The notes under the pieces are model-generated. The model was not told the DNA's origin. It worked only from the letters and a program-made list of their open reading frames with translations, and searched no databases. Made by a program: the position numbers and the translations under genes. From NCBI GenBank assembly GCA_017519185.1, contig JAFWSX010000013.1, positions 24,884 to 88,883 of the forward strand: a DNA stretch of 64,000 nt, in the 5' to 3' direction. The stretch is from Bacteroidales bacterium (GTDB taxonomy: Bacteria > Bacteroidota > Bacteroidia > Bacteroidales > UBA932). Of this stretch, positions 28,834-37,174 are shown in pieces. Positions within the stretch are counted from its first letter, which is position 1. Each line of letters begins with the position of its first letter.

Positions 28834-30736
28834 AACCCTGGGTAATGGTTAATATCAGCTCGACTTGGAACTGTAATTGGACAGGTCTGAAACTCGGATC
28901 AGTTACGCTTGGTTGGACGGAGACACTAAACGTTCCTAACACACCGAAATTATCACCCGGAGCGTAATCATCAATGAACCTCACCTCAATCGAACTACTC
29001 TCCGGCCTGAACAAAGCAGCTACAAATTTATATGATCGAATTTTCGTATACGCTTCATTGATTTGGTATCGGCAATCCTGCAAATTCGCATAATCGAATC
29101 CTAGGGCATATGATAATTCATGCAGTACCACAGTCACAGTTTCATCATCATCAATCGTTTGGATTGGTATAGACCTTCTAATAGTTAAACTATGGGTATT
29201 GAACCAGCTCATCTGGAAATATTGTTTTCCAGACTGGTCCGTCATGTTGAAAAGCGTGTCTTTGGCTCCCCAACGGTCTTTCACGATCAGCAGGCCTTTC
29301 ACATCCTCTCGCTTGACAGTGGTAGAATCCTTGAAATTTCTCCATACAAGGCTTCCGGTCGTATCGGGAATGAAACTGATGTAATGCCTGTCCTTTTCAA
29401 AATTGACCTTGACCGGTGCGATATCGTCAGCCAGGGGCTGAAACTCCACAGTCTCGATGTCTTCGGCAGTGTAGGAGCCGTCCTGAGACGGGTCGAGGGC
29501 ATAATAGATTTCGCCGAGTTCCACAATTTTTGAAAGATCAATGTCAAAAGAAGCATTGGGATAACACCAGGTCGTAAGATCCTTCGGGGTGCCGTGTGAA
29601 GGCTCAGTCTCAATCAATGCAATGATTTCCCTGATGGCATTGAGGATGTTGTCGTAGGAGGTCAGGCCTTTGATGGCATTGAAGATGTCCGTCAGGGCAG
29701 ATGTGATATCGGCACCTGGAAGAGCAGACTCGATATTAGAGATGGCCGTGATAATGTCGTTGATCTTGCCTCCGAGGTCTGTGCCGAGGTTCGTAATCGT
29801 CGACGGAATCGATGCTACGGCATCCTTGATGAGATCCAGGGCTTTCTTTTCGTCCGTCAAGCCTTGCTTCAACGCCGACTCGATGGCAGCCAACTTGGTT
29901 GCCAGACCGCTGGTAGAACTGCTGACAGCCGATGCGATGGCCGACAGTTTAGCCGTCGCGGAACCGGAGAGCGACGTGATGGCCTTCTGGATAAGCTCAA
30001 GGCTTGCCTCGCTGTCTGCCTGGCTTTCCTTGACAGCCGCTTCGATCAATGCGAGTTTCGTTTCAAGGCTGGTTGTCTGGGATTTTACAGCATCTTCGAT
30101 AGCCGCCAGTTTATCTTCCATCGTACCCCCCAGCGATTCAATGGCGTCTTTGATCAGGCCCTGCGCTTCCTGACCGTCAGTGAGACCTGCTTTCACGGTT
30201 TCCTCAATCAGACCGAGTTTCGTTTCCAGGCTCGTCGTCTGGGCCTTTACTGCAGCTTCGACAGCCGCCAGTTTCTCGGCCACGGTGCCACCGAGCGACT
30301 CAATGGCTTGCTTCAGCAGAGCCTGCTGTGTCTTGCTGTCGGCGAAGCCGGCTTTAACGGCGGCTTCAATCAGTGCAAGTTTCGTTTCGAAGCCAGTGGT
30401 CTGGTCCTTGATGGCTGCTTCGATGGCCGCGAGCTTTTCAGCCACCGTACCGTCAAGCGAAGCTACTGCTTTCTGGACCAATGACATTGCATCCTGGCTG
30501 TCGTCAAAACCGCTGTTGAGTGCCGATTCGATCAGCGCCAGCTTGGCTGTCAGGGTTTCGTTTGCATCGTTGAGCGCCTGGACGAGCTTGCTGTAGTCCG
30601 ATTTCATTGTGATATTGATTTCGGATTGCTGACTCTCACAGGCTATGAACGTCAGCGGTGCAGCCATTCCCAACAAGAGGAACAAGCCAAGCAGACCACC
30701 TGCCAGGGGTCTTCTGTTGTTCTTATTCTGTTTCAT
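28832..30736 (-). CDS. Lipoprotein with four exact-length 54-residue coiled-coil repeats
   Basis: A 634-residue lipoprotein (FIAC, Cys33) of no recognised family. Residues 86-139, 140-193, 194-247 and 248-301 are four 54-residue repeats without a gap, preceded by a half repeat and followed by a degenerate fifth. Each has two halves: I-x-SLGGTVAEKLAAIEAAVK and QTTSLETKLALIEAAVKAG, rich in Ala, Leu, Glu and Lys, so a long alpha-helical stalk is likely. A C-terminal beta-rich domain (about 400-634) follows and may be the functional head. It could be a surface stalk or adhesin. Its promoter is at 30757-30788. Confidence 0.75.
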   Translation of the reverse strand: MKQNKNNRRPLAGGLLGLFLLLGMAAPLTFIACESQQSEINITMKSDYSKLVQALNDANETLTAKLALIESALNSGFDDSQDAMSLVQKAVASLDGTVAEKLAAIEAAIKDQTTGFETKLALIEAAVKAGFADSKTQQALLKQAIESLGGTVAEKLAAVEAAVKAQTTSLETKLGLIEETVKAGLTDGQEAQGLIKDAIESLGGTMEDKLAAIEDAVKSQTTSLETKLALIEAAVKESQADSEASLELIQKAITSLSGSATAKLSAIASAVSSSTSGLATKLAAIESALKQGLTDEKKALDLIKDAVASIPSTITNLGTDLGGKINDIITAISNIESALPGADITSALTDIFNAIKGLTSYDNILNAIREIIALIETEPSHGTPKDLTTWCYPNASFDIDLSKIVELGEIYYALDPSQDGSYTAEDIETVEFQPLADDIAPVKVNFEKDRHYISFIPDTTGSLVWRNFKDSTTVKREDVKGLLIVKDRWGAKDTLFNMTDQSGKQYFQMSWFNTHSLTIRRSIPIQTIDDDETVTVVLHELSYALGFDYANLQDCRYQINEAYTKIRSYKFVAALFRPESSSIEVRFIDDYAPGDNFGVLGTFSVSVQPSVTDPSFRPVQLQFQVELILTITQG

Positions 30737-30756
30737 ATAAAAAAGTGTATCCCATT

Positions 30757-30788
30757 CAAATATAATAATTTGCCGGAAGAAATACAAA
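30757..30788 (-). promoter_or_regulatory. Promoter of the repeat lipoprotein
   Basis: On the minus strand TTTG (30788-30785), a 20-bp spacer and TATATTTG (30764-30757) fit the Bacteroidetes consensus exactly; the ATG is 20 bp further on. Confidence 0.8.
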
Positions 30789-30845
30789 ACGAAAAAATAG
30801 AATTGCGGGTGGGTCGGTCACTTTCTTTTTGTCAAAGATAATAGT

Positions 30846-30853
30846 TACCTTTG
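30846..30853 (+). promoter_or_regulatory. -7 box of dacA-mutS2
   Basis: TACCTTTG, 20 bp before the dacA ATG. The nearest TTTG (30828-30831) is only 14 bp away, so the -33 element is uncertain. Confidence 0.5.
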
Positions 30854-30873
30854 AAGATTATCAATGTCAGCAT

Positions 30874-31659
30874 ATGATAGATTTTGTCAACATAACATTC
30901 ATCGACGTCCTCGACATCCTGCTCGTGGCTCTGCTCATATATGAGTTCTACAGACTCATCAGGGGCACTTCGGCGATGTCCATTTTCATCGGCATCCTGC
31001 TGCTCTATGTGCTGTGGATCGTGGTGAGGGCTTTGGATATGAAGCTGCTGTCTACGATACTCGGGCAGGTGCTGGGAGTGGGAGTGATAGCGATGATTGT
31101 GATATTCCAGCAGGAGATTCGCCAGTTCCTGCTGCATTTCGGCAACCGCTACATCCTCGGCCGCAAGAAGCTGACCAAGCGCCGCCGTGCCTGGTTCAAG
31201 AATGAGATAGCCATAAGCCAGGAGGTCCTTGAGGAAATCACCGCAGCCTGCCAGTATATGTCCGAGACCCACACAGGGGCGCTCATCGTTTTCAAGCACG
31301 AGTCTTCCCTGGACAGTTTCATCGACACTGGCGACCGCATTGACGCAGCCGTCCACCGCCGCCTCATCGAGAACCTCTTCTTCAAGAATTCCCCGCTGCA
31401 CGACGGTGCCATCATTATGACGCAGAACAGGATAGTGGCAGCACGTTGCATCCTGCCCCTCACAGACCGTGCGGACATCAACCCTCAGTATGGAATGCGC
31501 CACCGCGCAGCCATCGGCATTTCGGAGATAACCGATGCGGAGGTTGTCGTCGTGTCTGAAGAGACTGGCAACATATCTTACGTGGCCGACGGCCAGATAA
31601 CTACAATGCAGAGCATAGCCGAGCTCAGACTGAGGCTCGAGAATTCATACAGCAAATGA
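30874..31659 (+). CDS. dacA: Diadenylate cyclase (c-di-AMP synthase), CdaA type
   Basis: A 261-residue membrane diadenylate cyclase that makes c-di-AMP from two ATP. Three N-terminal transmembrane helices (about 8-90) are followed by the DAC domain with the DGA motif (SPLHDGAIIM) and the RHR motif (GMRHRAAIG), both needed for catalysis. The ATG at 30874 was chosen as it opens the first hydrophobic segment; an upstream in-frame start would lie before the promoter box. The last 4 bp overlap the mutS2 start (ATGA), so the genes are translationally coupled. The usual partners ybbR and glmM are not here. Confidence 0.95.
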   Translation: MIDFVNITFIDVLDILLVALLIYEFYRLIRGTSAMSIFIGILLLYVLWIVVRALDMKLLSTILGQVLGVGVIAMIVIFQQEIRQFLLHFGNRYILGRKKLTKRRRAWFKNEIAISQEVLEEITAACQYMSETHTGALIVFKHESSLDSFIDTGDRIDAAVHRRLIENLFFKNSPLHDGAIIMTQNRIVAARCILPLTDRADINPQYGMRHRAAIGISEITDAEVVVVSEETGNISYVADGQITTMQSIAELRLRLENSYSK

Positions 31660-34184
31660 TAGAACAGAAGATAGGCTTCGACAAGGTCCGCTCCCAGGTC
31701 CGCTCCAAGTGTATGTCAAAATACGCTGTGGCCAGGGTTGACGGCGAGCAGTATTGCACCGACAGGCAGCAGATACTGCACCGTCTTCAGCTCACCGACG
31801 AGATGAGGCTTATCTGTATGTTCGAGGACACTTTTCCCTCAGAAGGCTTCACCGATTCGCGCGAACTGCTGCTGCCGCTGACCTCGGAGAGCACGTCCAT
31901 TTCGCTGCCTGCCCTCGTGACGCTGCGCACCACCCTCGACACAGTGCGCAAGGTGGTGACTTTCTTTGACCGCAGCAAGGACGGAGTCTATCCCAACCTC
32001 AAGGAAATGTCCCGGCCGGTGGCTTATTTCCCGGAAGTCAGCCGCCGCATCGACTCCATCATCGACCGTTACGGCAATGTCCGTGACAACGCATCCGACG
32101 CCCTGGCCGGCATAAGAAAGCTGATAAGGGAAAAGGAGAAGTCTGTTTCCAAAGTCATTGCCGCCATTCTGAAGAAGGCGCAGGGCGAAGGTTATGTGGA
32201 TGAGGACGCCGGGGTTGCGATGAGGGACGGAAAGACCCTCATACCGGTGGCCGCAGCCAACAAGCACCGCATCGCCGGCATCGTATATGACCAGAGTGCC
32301 AGCGGCAAGACTGTCTTCATCGAGCCGATAGAGATCGTGGAGATGAACAACCGTCTCTACGAACTCCACCAGGACGAGCAGGCTGAGATAGCCCGTATCC
32401 TGGCTCAGTTCACCGAGTTCCTGCGTCCCTACCTTCCGGAACTCCTGCAGGCCGCGGAGTTCCTCGGAGAGATAGATTTCATACGTGCCAAGGCCCTTGT
32501 GGCTCTCGATATGATTGCCGGAATGCCAGTCATTTCCGAAGACGGGGAACTGTGGCTGCGCAAGGCACGTCACCCCATACTTGAGAAGGCTCTTTCCCGC
32601 GAAGGCAAGAAAATCGTGCCGCTGAACCTGCACTTGGACAGAAACAAGCGCATCCTAGTCATCTCAGGCCCGAATGCAGGCGGAAAGTCAGTCTGCCTCA
32701 AGACTGTGGGCCTGTTGCAGTATATGTTCCAGTGGGGTATGCTCATTCCAACCTCTGAGGTGTCGGAATTCGTGATATTCGACGACATTTTCATAGATAT
32801 CGGCGACGACCAGTCGCTGGAGAACGACCTCTCCACATACAGTTCGCATCTGCAGAACCTCAAGGAGATAGTGATACGCTCAGGCAAGAAGTCGCTGGTG
32901 CTCATCGACGAGTTCGGCAGCGGCACCGAGCCTGCAGCCGGAGGAGCCATCGCCGAGGCTGTGCTTGCCCAGATAGAGGAGAACGGAGCCTACGGAGTGA
33001 TAACCACCCACTATACGAACCTCAAGCTATATGCAGAAAACAGCAAGGGCTGCGCCAACGGAGCAATGATGTTCGACGTGGAGAACATACAGCCGCTCTT
33101 CCAGCTCGAGCAGGGCCTGCCGGGCAACTCCTTCGCATTTGAACTGGCACGCAAGATCGGTTTCCCCGAGTTCATAGTGAAGAGCGCCCAGGAAAAGGCT
33201 GGAAACGACTTCGTGGATATGGAGCGCCAGCTGCGCAAGATAGCCCGCAACCGCAAGGCCCTTGACGAAAAGCTTACCAAAGTGCGTTCTGCCGACAAGA
33301 CTCTCGAAGGCCTGACAGACCGCTACCAGAAAGAGTTGGCCGAGATAAAGGCACTCAAGAAGAGCATACTCGATGAAGCCCGAGCCGAGGCCAAGGCCAT
33401 TGTCAAGGAGGCCAACAAGCAGGTAGAGCGCACTGTGAGGGAGATCCGCGAGAGCCAGGCCGAGAAAGAAAAGACCAAGGCAGCACGCGCGGAACTGTCG
33501 GAATATGCAGCCAAGCTTGAGGAAGAGAACGTTTCGAAGAGCGACCGGGACATCGAGAAGAAGATGGAGCAGATAGCCGCACGCAAGGAACGTGAACGCC
33601 AGCGTAAGGAAGCCCGCGCCCGCAAGCAGGGCATCCAGGCCGCAACTGAGGCCGAGAAACAGGCCAAGGCTTCCGAGGAGGAGGCAAAGCGCCCGCTGCA
33701 GGTCGGCGACAAAGTGAAAGTCATCGGCAGCGACCTCATCGGCGAAGTGTCCAAGCTCACCGCCCGCAAGGTGTCGGTTTCCATCGGTTCCATTACCTCT
33801 ACGATGGCCCGCGAGCGTGTTCAGAGAATCTCGGCGACAGAATACAAGAACGCCATGAAGACCAATGCAGCGGCTTCCGGACACGTGACTTATTCGTCAG
33901 ATGTCTACAGCAACGACTCTGTGAATGAGCGCAGGCTGCGCTTCACGCCTTCCATCGACGTGCGCGGTGAGCGCGTGAACGATGCCATCGACAAAGTTCT
34001 GCATTTTATGGACGATGCCCTGATGGTAGGCGTGGGACAGGTGACTATCCTCCACGGCAAGGGCAACGGCGTGCTGCGGGAGGAGATCCGCAAGTATCTC
34101 AGGACCATCGGCGGCGTGGAGTCCTTCAGCGACGCACCACTGGACCAGGGCGGTGCCGGCATCACGGTCGTGAAACTCCAATAA
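31656..34184 (+). CDS. mutS2: MutS2 ATPase/nuclease
   Basis: MutS2, 842 residues. The ATPase domain has Walker A GPNAGGKS and Walker B LVLIDEFGSGTEP, a long coiled-coil/clamp region rich in Glu, Lys and Arg spans about 510-680, and the C-terminal Smr domain (about 760-842) has the DVRGER and LHGKGNG motifs. MutS2 proteins lack the mismatch-recognition domain; family roles are suppression of recombination and rescue of collided ribosomes. The 4-bp overlap with dacA shows an operon with a c-di-AMP synthase. Confidence 0.96.
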   Translation: MIEQKIGFDKVRSQVRSKCMSKYAVARVDGEQYCTDRQQILHRLQLTDEMRLICMFEDTFPSEGFTDSRELLLPLTSESTSISLPALVTLRTTLDTVRKVVTFFDRSKDGVYPNLKEMSRPVAYFPEVSRRIDSIIDRYGNVRDNASDALAGIRKLIREKEKSVSKVIAAILKKAQGEGYVDEDAGVAMRDGKTLIPVAAANKHRIAGIVYDQSASGKTVFIEPIEIVEMNNRLYELHQDEQAEIARILAQFTEFLRPYLPELLQAAEFLGEIDFIRAKALVALDMIAGMPVISEDGELWLRKARHPILEKALSREGKKIVPLNLHLDRNKRILVISGPNAGGKSVCLKTVGLLQYMFQWGMLIPTSEVSEFVIFDDIFIDIGDDQSLENDLSTYSSHLQNLKEIVIRSGKKSLVLIDEFGSGTEPAAGGAIAEAVLAQIEENGAYGVITTHYTNLKLYAENSKGCANGAMMFDVENIQPLFQLEQGLPGNSFAFELARKIGFPEFIVKSAQEKAGNDFVDMERQLRKIARNRKALDEKLTKVRSADKTLEGLTDRYQKELAEIKALKKSILDEARAEAKAIVKEANKQVERTVREIRESQAEKEKTKAARAELSEYAAKLEEENVSKSDRDIEKKMEQIAARKERERQRKEARARKQGIQAATEAEKQAKASEEEAKRPLQVGDKVKVIGSDLIGEVSKLTARKVSVSIGSITSTMARERVQRISATEYKNAMKTNAAASGHVTYSSDVYSNDSVNERRLRFTPSIDVRGERVNDAIDKVLHFMDDALMVGVGQVTILHGKGNGVLREEIRKYLRTIGGVESFSDAPLDQGGAGITVVKLQ

Positions 34185-34203
34185 CAAGTATCAAAAATAT
34201 TTC

Positions 34204-34211
34204 TATCTTTG
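34204..34211 (+). promoter_or_regulatory. -7 box of metK
   Basis: TATCTTTG, leaving a leader of about 60 nt that holds the SAM-II-like fold. No TTTG is visible at -33. Confidence 0.6.
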
Positions 34212-34225
34212 CGCCACTAACATCC

Positions 34226-34276
34226 GAGGAGGACAGATTTGACTGCTTGCAACCTCCACCTAAAAAAATGCTAAAA
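34226..34276 (+). ncRNA. SAM-II-type riboswitch in the metK leader
   Basis: The layout follows the SAM-II (metA motif) fold block by block. P1 is GGAGG (34228-34232) with CCTCC (34253-34257). Loop 1 begins ACAGATTTGA (SAM-II: UGAUUUAA) and ends in the conserved TTGCAA (34247-34252) directly before the P1 3' strand. An A-rich stretch of 12 nt follows, then GCTAAAA (34270-34276), matching the conserved GCUAAA of the pseudoknot tail. Segment lengths differ by one base from the reference. The last A of GCTAAAA is the first base of the metK ATG, so SAM binding should block initiation. I did not verify every pseudoknot pair. Confidence 0.75.
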
Positions 34277-35532
34277 TGAAAAAGAACTATCTTTTTACAT
34301 CCGAGTCCGTTTCAGAAGGACATCCCGACAAAGTCGCCGACCAGATTTCAGACGCCATCCTTGACGATTTCCTGCGTCAGGACCCAGCAAGCCACGTAGC
34401 CTGCGAAACATTCGTCAGCACCGGCCTGGTGGTCCTGGGCGGTGAAGTGTCCTCAGCCGACGCATATGTAGACATCCAGCAGGTGGCCCGCGACGTCATC
34501 CGCCGCATCGGCTACACCAAGAGCGAGTACAAGTTCGATTCAGAGAGTTGCGCCGTGATTTCGGCCATCCACGAGCAGAGTTCCGACATAGCGCAGGGCG
34601 TGAACAAAGCCGATGCCCTCGAGCAGGGTGCCGGAGACCAGGGCATAATGTTCGGCTATGCCTGCAATGAGACTGACGACTATATGCCGCTGCCGATAAC
34701 CCTCGCCCACAAGGCACTGATGATACTGGCAGACATACGCCGCGAGGAACCGAGCCCGATGCCCTACCTGAGGCCTGATGCGAAGAGCCAGTTCACCATC
34801 GAGTACGACCCTGACGGCAACGCTGTGCGCGTGCATACATTCGTTCTTTCCACCCAGCACGATGAGTTCGACGAGGAAAAGGCGATGCAGCACCGCATTA
34901 CCGAAGACGTTCGCAACATCCTCATCCCGCGCATCAAGAACTGTATGGGCGAGAAGATCGCCGCCCTCTTCGACGACGACCTGATACTCCACGTCAATCC
35001 CACGGGTAAATTTGTGATCGGCGGTCCTCACGGCGACACAGGACTGACAGGCCGCAAGATCGTGGTGGACACATATGGCGGACGCAGTGCGCACGGCGGC
35101 GGAGCCTTCAGCGGCAAAGATGCCAGCAAGGTAGACCGAAGCGCCGCCTATGCAGCAAGGTACATCGCAAAGAATATGGTAGCCGCCGGCGTCAGCGACG
35201 AGATAATGGTGCAGATATCATACGCCATCGGCATCGCGGAGCCCGTGAGCATCTTCGTCAACACCTTCGGCAAGAGCCATTCCAGTCTTGACGACAGCGA
35301 GCTTGCGGAGCGTATCGGCGAAATGTTCGACCTGAGGCCCGCGGCAATCATCGAGAAATTCGGCATGCGCAATCCTATCTTCCTCCCGACTGCGGCATAC
35401 GGCCATTTTGGACGAACTCCCTTCAAGGCACAGGTGGAGATGGTCCGCGACGGCAAAAAAATAACCGAAGAAGTTCAGTTCTTCGGCTGGGAACTGCTCG
35501 ACAGCGTCGATCTCTGCAAGACCCTTCTCTAA
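34276..35532 (+). CDS. metK: S-adenosylmethionine synthetase
   Basis: MetK, 418 residues, makes SAM from methionine and ATP. Family blocks are [19 protein letters not shown], the [12 protein letters not shown] motif (Ala-rich ATP site), [17 protein letters not shown] and GGGAFSGKD. It is slightly longer than E. coli MetK, as usual in Bacteroidetes. A SAM-II-like riboswitch directly abuts its start codon, implying feedback by its own product. It is convergent with a BACON lipoprotein, 3 bp away. Confidence 0.98.
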   Translation: MKKNYLFTSESVSEGHPDKVADQISDAILDDFLRQDPASHVACETFVSTGLVVLGGEVSSADAYVDIQQVARDVIRRIGYTKSEYKFDSESCAVISAIHEQSSDIAQGVNKADALEQGAGDQGIMFGYACNETDDYMPLPITLAHKALMILADIRREEPSPMPYLRPDAKSQFTIEYDPDGNAVRVHTFVLSTQHDEFDEEKAMQHRITEDVRNILIPRIKNCMGEKIAALFDDDLILHVNPTGKFVIGGPHGDTGLTGRKIVVDTYGGRSAHGGGAFSGKDASKVDRSAAYAARYIAKNMVAAGVSDEIMVQISYAIGIAEPVSIFVNTFGKSHSSLDDSELAERIGEMFDLRPAAIIEKFGMRNPIFLPTAAYGHFGRTPFKAQVEMVRDGKKITEEVQFFGWELLDSVDLCKTLL

Positions 35533-35535
35533 GAT

Positions 35536-35895
35536 TTACCTTGCCGGGTGCTGGGTGATGGTAAAGTACCTGATGGACCCGTCGCTGCCATATTTTGCAT
35601 AGAGTTTCACCTTCCAGGTCTTCTCTACGTCGAGTGTTGAAGGCGGCACTGTGACTGTGACTGTCCAGGTGCCTGCGATGCCCGATTCTGGAGTGAACGT
35701 GATACCCTCTTGTTCACTGGAGGCAGTCCATTTGGCATTCGAAACGAAAGTGGTCGTAACCTGCCCTCCTTCAGGACCTATTTCGACAAGGGAAGGGTAG
35801 ATGTTCGTGCTTGTGTCATAGTCCGCGCAGGAGGTGAGCAACAAAGCTGCAGCTGCGAAGACGAGGACGAAAAGACGTTTGAATGTCACGGTCAT
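35536..35895 (-). CDS. Small BACON-type lipoprotein
   Basis: A 119-residue lipoprotein: signal peptide with lipobox LTSC (Cys23), then one BACON-like beta-sandwich (IGPEGGQVTTTFVSNAKWTAS...ITFTPESG...YFTITQHP). BACON domains often tether or present glycan- or mucin-binding proteins, but here the domain stands alone. A consensus promoter lies at 35915-35947. It is divergent from a second small lipoprotein of the same type, suggesting an old duplication. Confidence 0.78.
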   Translation of the reverse strand: MTVTFKRLFVLVFAAAALLLTSCADYDTSTNIYPSLVEIGPEGGQVTTTFVSNAKWTASSEQEGITFTPESGIAGTWTVTVTVPPSTLDVEKTWKVKLYAKYGSDGSIRYFTITQHPAR

Positions 35896-35914
35896 AATGT
35901 TTGATACAACAAGG

Positions 35915-35947
35915 CAAAGTTAAGATATTAAATGATATCTTTGCAAA
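35915..35947. promoter_or_regulatory. Overlapping divergent promoters between two BACON lipoproteins
   Basis: Minus strand: TTTG (35947-35944), a 21-bp spacer and TAACTTTG (35922-35915), full consensus. Plus strand: TATCTTTG (35936-35943) for the gene starting at 35961. The plus -7 box abuts the minus -33 box, so polymerase can occupy only one promoter at a time. Confidence 0.7.
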
Positions 35948-35960
35948 AATTCTGCCGCGT

Positions 35961-36341
35961 ATGGGAAGTACGAAAAAAGTATTGGTTGCATTTCTGGCTG
36001 CAGTGGCTGTCATAGCCGCGGCATCCTGCGTCACATCGTGCGAAAAATACTTCCTTCCTTCCCTCGAACTGAGCCAGGAAACAATCCTTGTGAACAAAGC
36101 CTCACAGGAACTGTCACTGGTGGTTAACAGCAACGTCATCTGGTCTTTCGACATCGACAAGCAGATCCAGTGGGTGACTGTCACTCCTGCCAAAGGCGAG
36201 TCGACGGCCACCGTCAAAATCCATATAGAGGCTAACGACAGCGGGGCGGCACGGAGTGTGACCTTGCCGCTGAAATCTGAAACTCTCCAGAGGGATCTGC
36301 GTATCGTCCAATCTGCGGACGACGGACTTACTGAGAACTAA
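35961..36341 (+). CDS. Small BACON-like lipoprotein
   Basis: A 126-residue lipoprotein with a signal peptide (lipobox near AASC; a second Cys follows in TSC) and one BACON-like domain (LELSQETILVNKASQELSLVVNSNVIWSFDI...WVTVTPAKGES...LRIVQSA). The ATG at 35961 was chosen because the promoter box lies just before it; a longer in-frame start would precede the promoter. It mirrors the divergent lipoprotein in size and fold. Function unknown. It overlaps the convergent metallo-hydrolase gene by 4 bp. Confidence 0.75.
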   Translation: MGSTKKVLVAFLAAVAVIAAASCVTSCEKYFLPSLELSQETILVNKASQELSLVVNSNVIWSFDIDKQIQWVTVTPAKGESTATVKIHIEANDSGAARSVTLPLKSETLQRDLRIVQSADDGLTEN

Positions 36342-37036
36342 GGCATCTCTCTCAGGCGTACTTCAATGCCTGAACCTTCGAGATCTGCGCACAACTGCTG
36401 CAGGTCGGTCACTTCTTCGACCTGTCCGTAATGGTACGGATAGAAAATCTTCGGTTTTATGATCTTGGCGGCATTGACGGCCTGCCTTACTGTCATCGTG
36501 AACGGCTGGTTCACGGGCAGGAACGCTATGTCTATGTTCTTCTCGGGAAGATTGTGGATGGCCGGAACGTCCTCCAGGTCGCCGGCGACATAGACTTTCA
36601 GCCCGTCGAAACTCAGGATGTAGCCGTTGTCGCGTCCGGCAGGATGGAAATGCTCCCTTGAAACATAGTTGTAGGCCGGAACGGCTTCCACTGAGAATCC
36701 CTTTCGGAAATTGAGCGAATCCCCGTTCTTCATCACCTCGATGTCCCTGTCGTCCCTGTCCGGGATTTCCTCAGCCACGGCCTTGGTGCAGACGATGGTG
36801 GTGTCTTCTGTGGCAAGGTCTTCCAGCGCCTTCAGGTCGAAGTGGTCACTGTGGTGGTGGGTGAAGAAGATGAAGTCGGCTTTCTCGCTGTCGCTGTAGT
36901 CGGCAAGGCTTGAAGCCGGGTCGACATAGATGACTCTGTCTCCAAACCGGAATTTCAGGCTGGCGTGGACTATGAAGGTGATTTCAAGCTTCTTGCCGGA
37001 AGCCGTTTCGAAGGTATCTGTGACGAGGTTTTTCAT
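36338..37036 (-). CDS. Metallo-beta-lactamase-fold hydrolase (UlaG-like)
   Basis: A 232-residue metallo-hydrolase. The metal-binding motif THHHSDHFD is near residue 60, with further ligands in HFHPAGRDNG, VYVAGDLEDV and FYPYHYGQV. This pattern matches the L-ascorbate-6-P lactonase/UlaG-like branch, often annotated as MBL-fold metal-dependent hydrolase; the substrate is unknown. The start at 37036 was chosen; a longer in-frame version adds a non-conserved AT-rich 24 residues. Confidence 0.82.
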   Translation of the reverse strand: MKNLVTDTFETASGKKLEITFIVHASLKFRFGDRVIYVDPASSLADYSDSEKADFIFFTHHHSDHFDLKALEDLATEDTTIVCTKAVAEEIPDRDDRDIEVMKNGDSLNFRKGFSVEAVPAYNYVSREHFHPAGRDNGYILSFDGLKVYVAGDLEDVPAIHNLPEKNIDIAFLPVNQPFTMTVRQAVNAAKIIKPKIFYPYHYGQVEEVTDLQQLCADLEGSGIEVRLREMP

Positions 37037-37128
37037 ATTTTCGGGGTTTTCTTCCACAATATTACTAAATAATGGAGGAATGTTGATAATAAGTTTCTTG
37101 ATGTTCAACCAAAGATGAAAAATATTTA

Positions 37129-37136
37129 TATTTTTG
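37129..37136 (+). promoter_or_regulatory. -7 box of the TonB receptor operon
   Basis: TATTTTTG, 38 bp before the receptor ATG, in an AT-rich gap. The -33 element is unclear. Confidence 0.45.
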
Positions 37137-37174
37137 GGCCGGAAAAATTTTAAATTTCAACTAAATAACTATCT

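Noticed and set aside
29870..30480. 162-bp periodic DNA as a CRISPR or satellite array
   Set aside because: The period equals 54 codons of an open lipoprotein gene, and third-position changes show selection on the protein.
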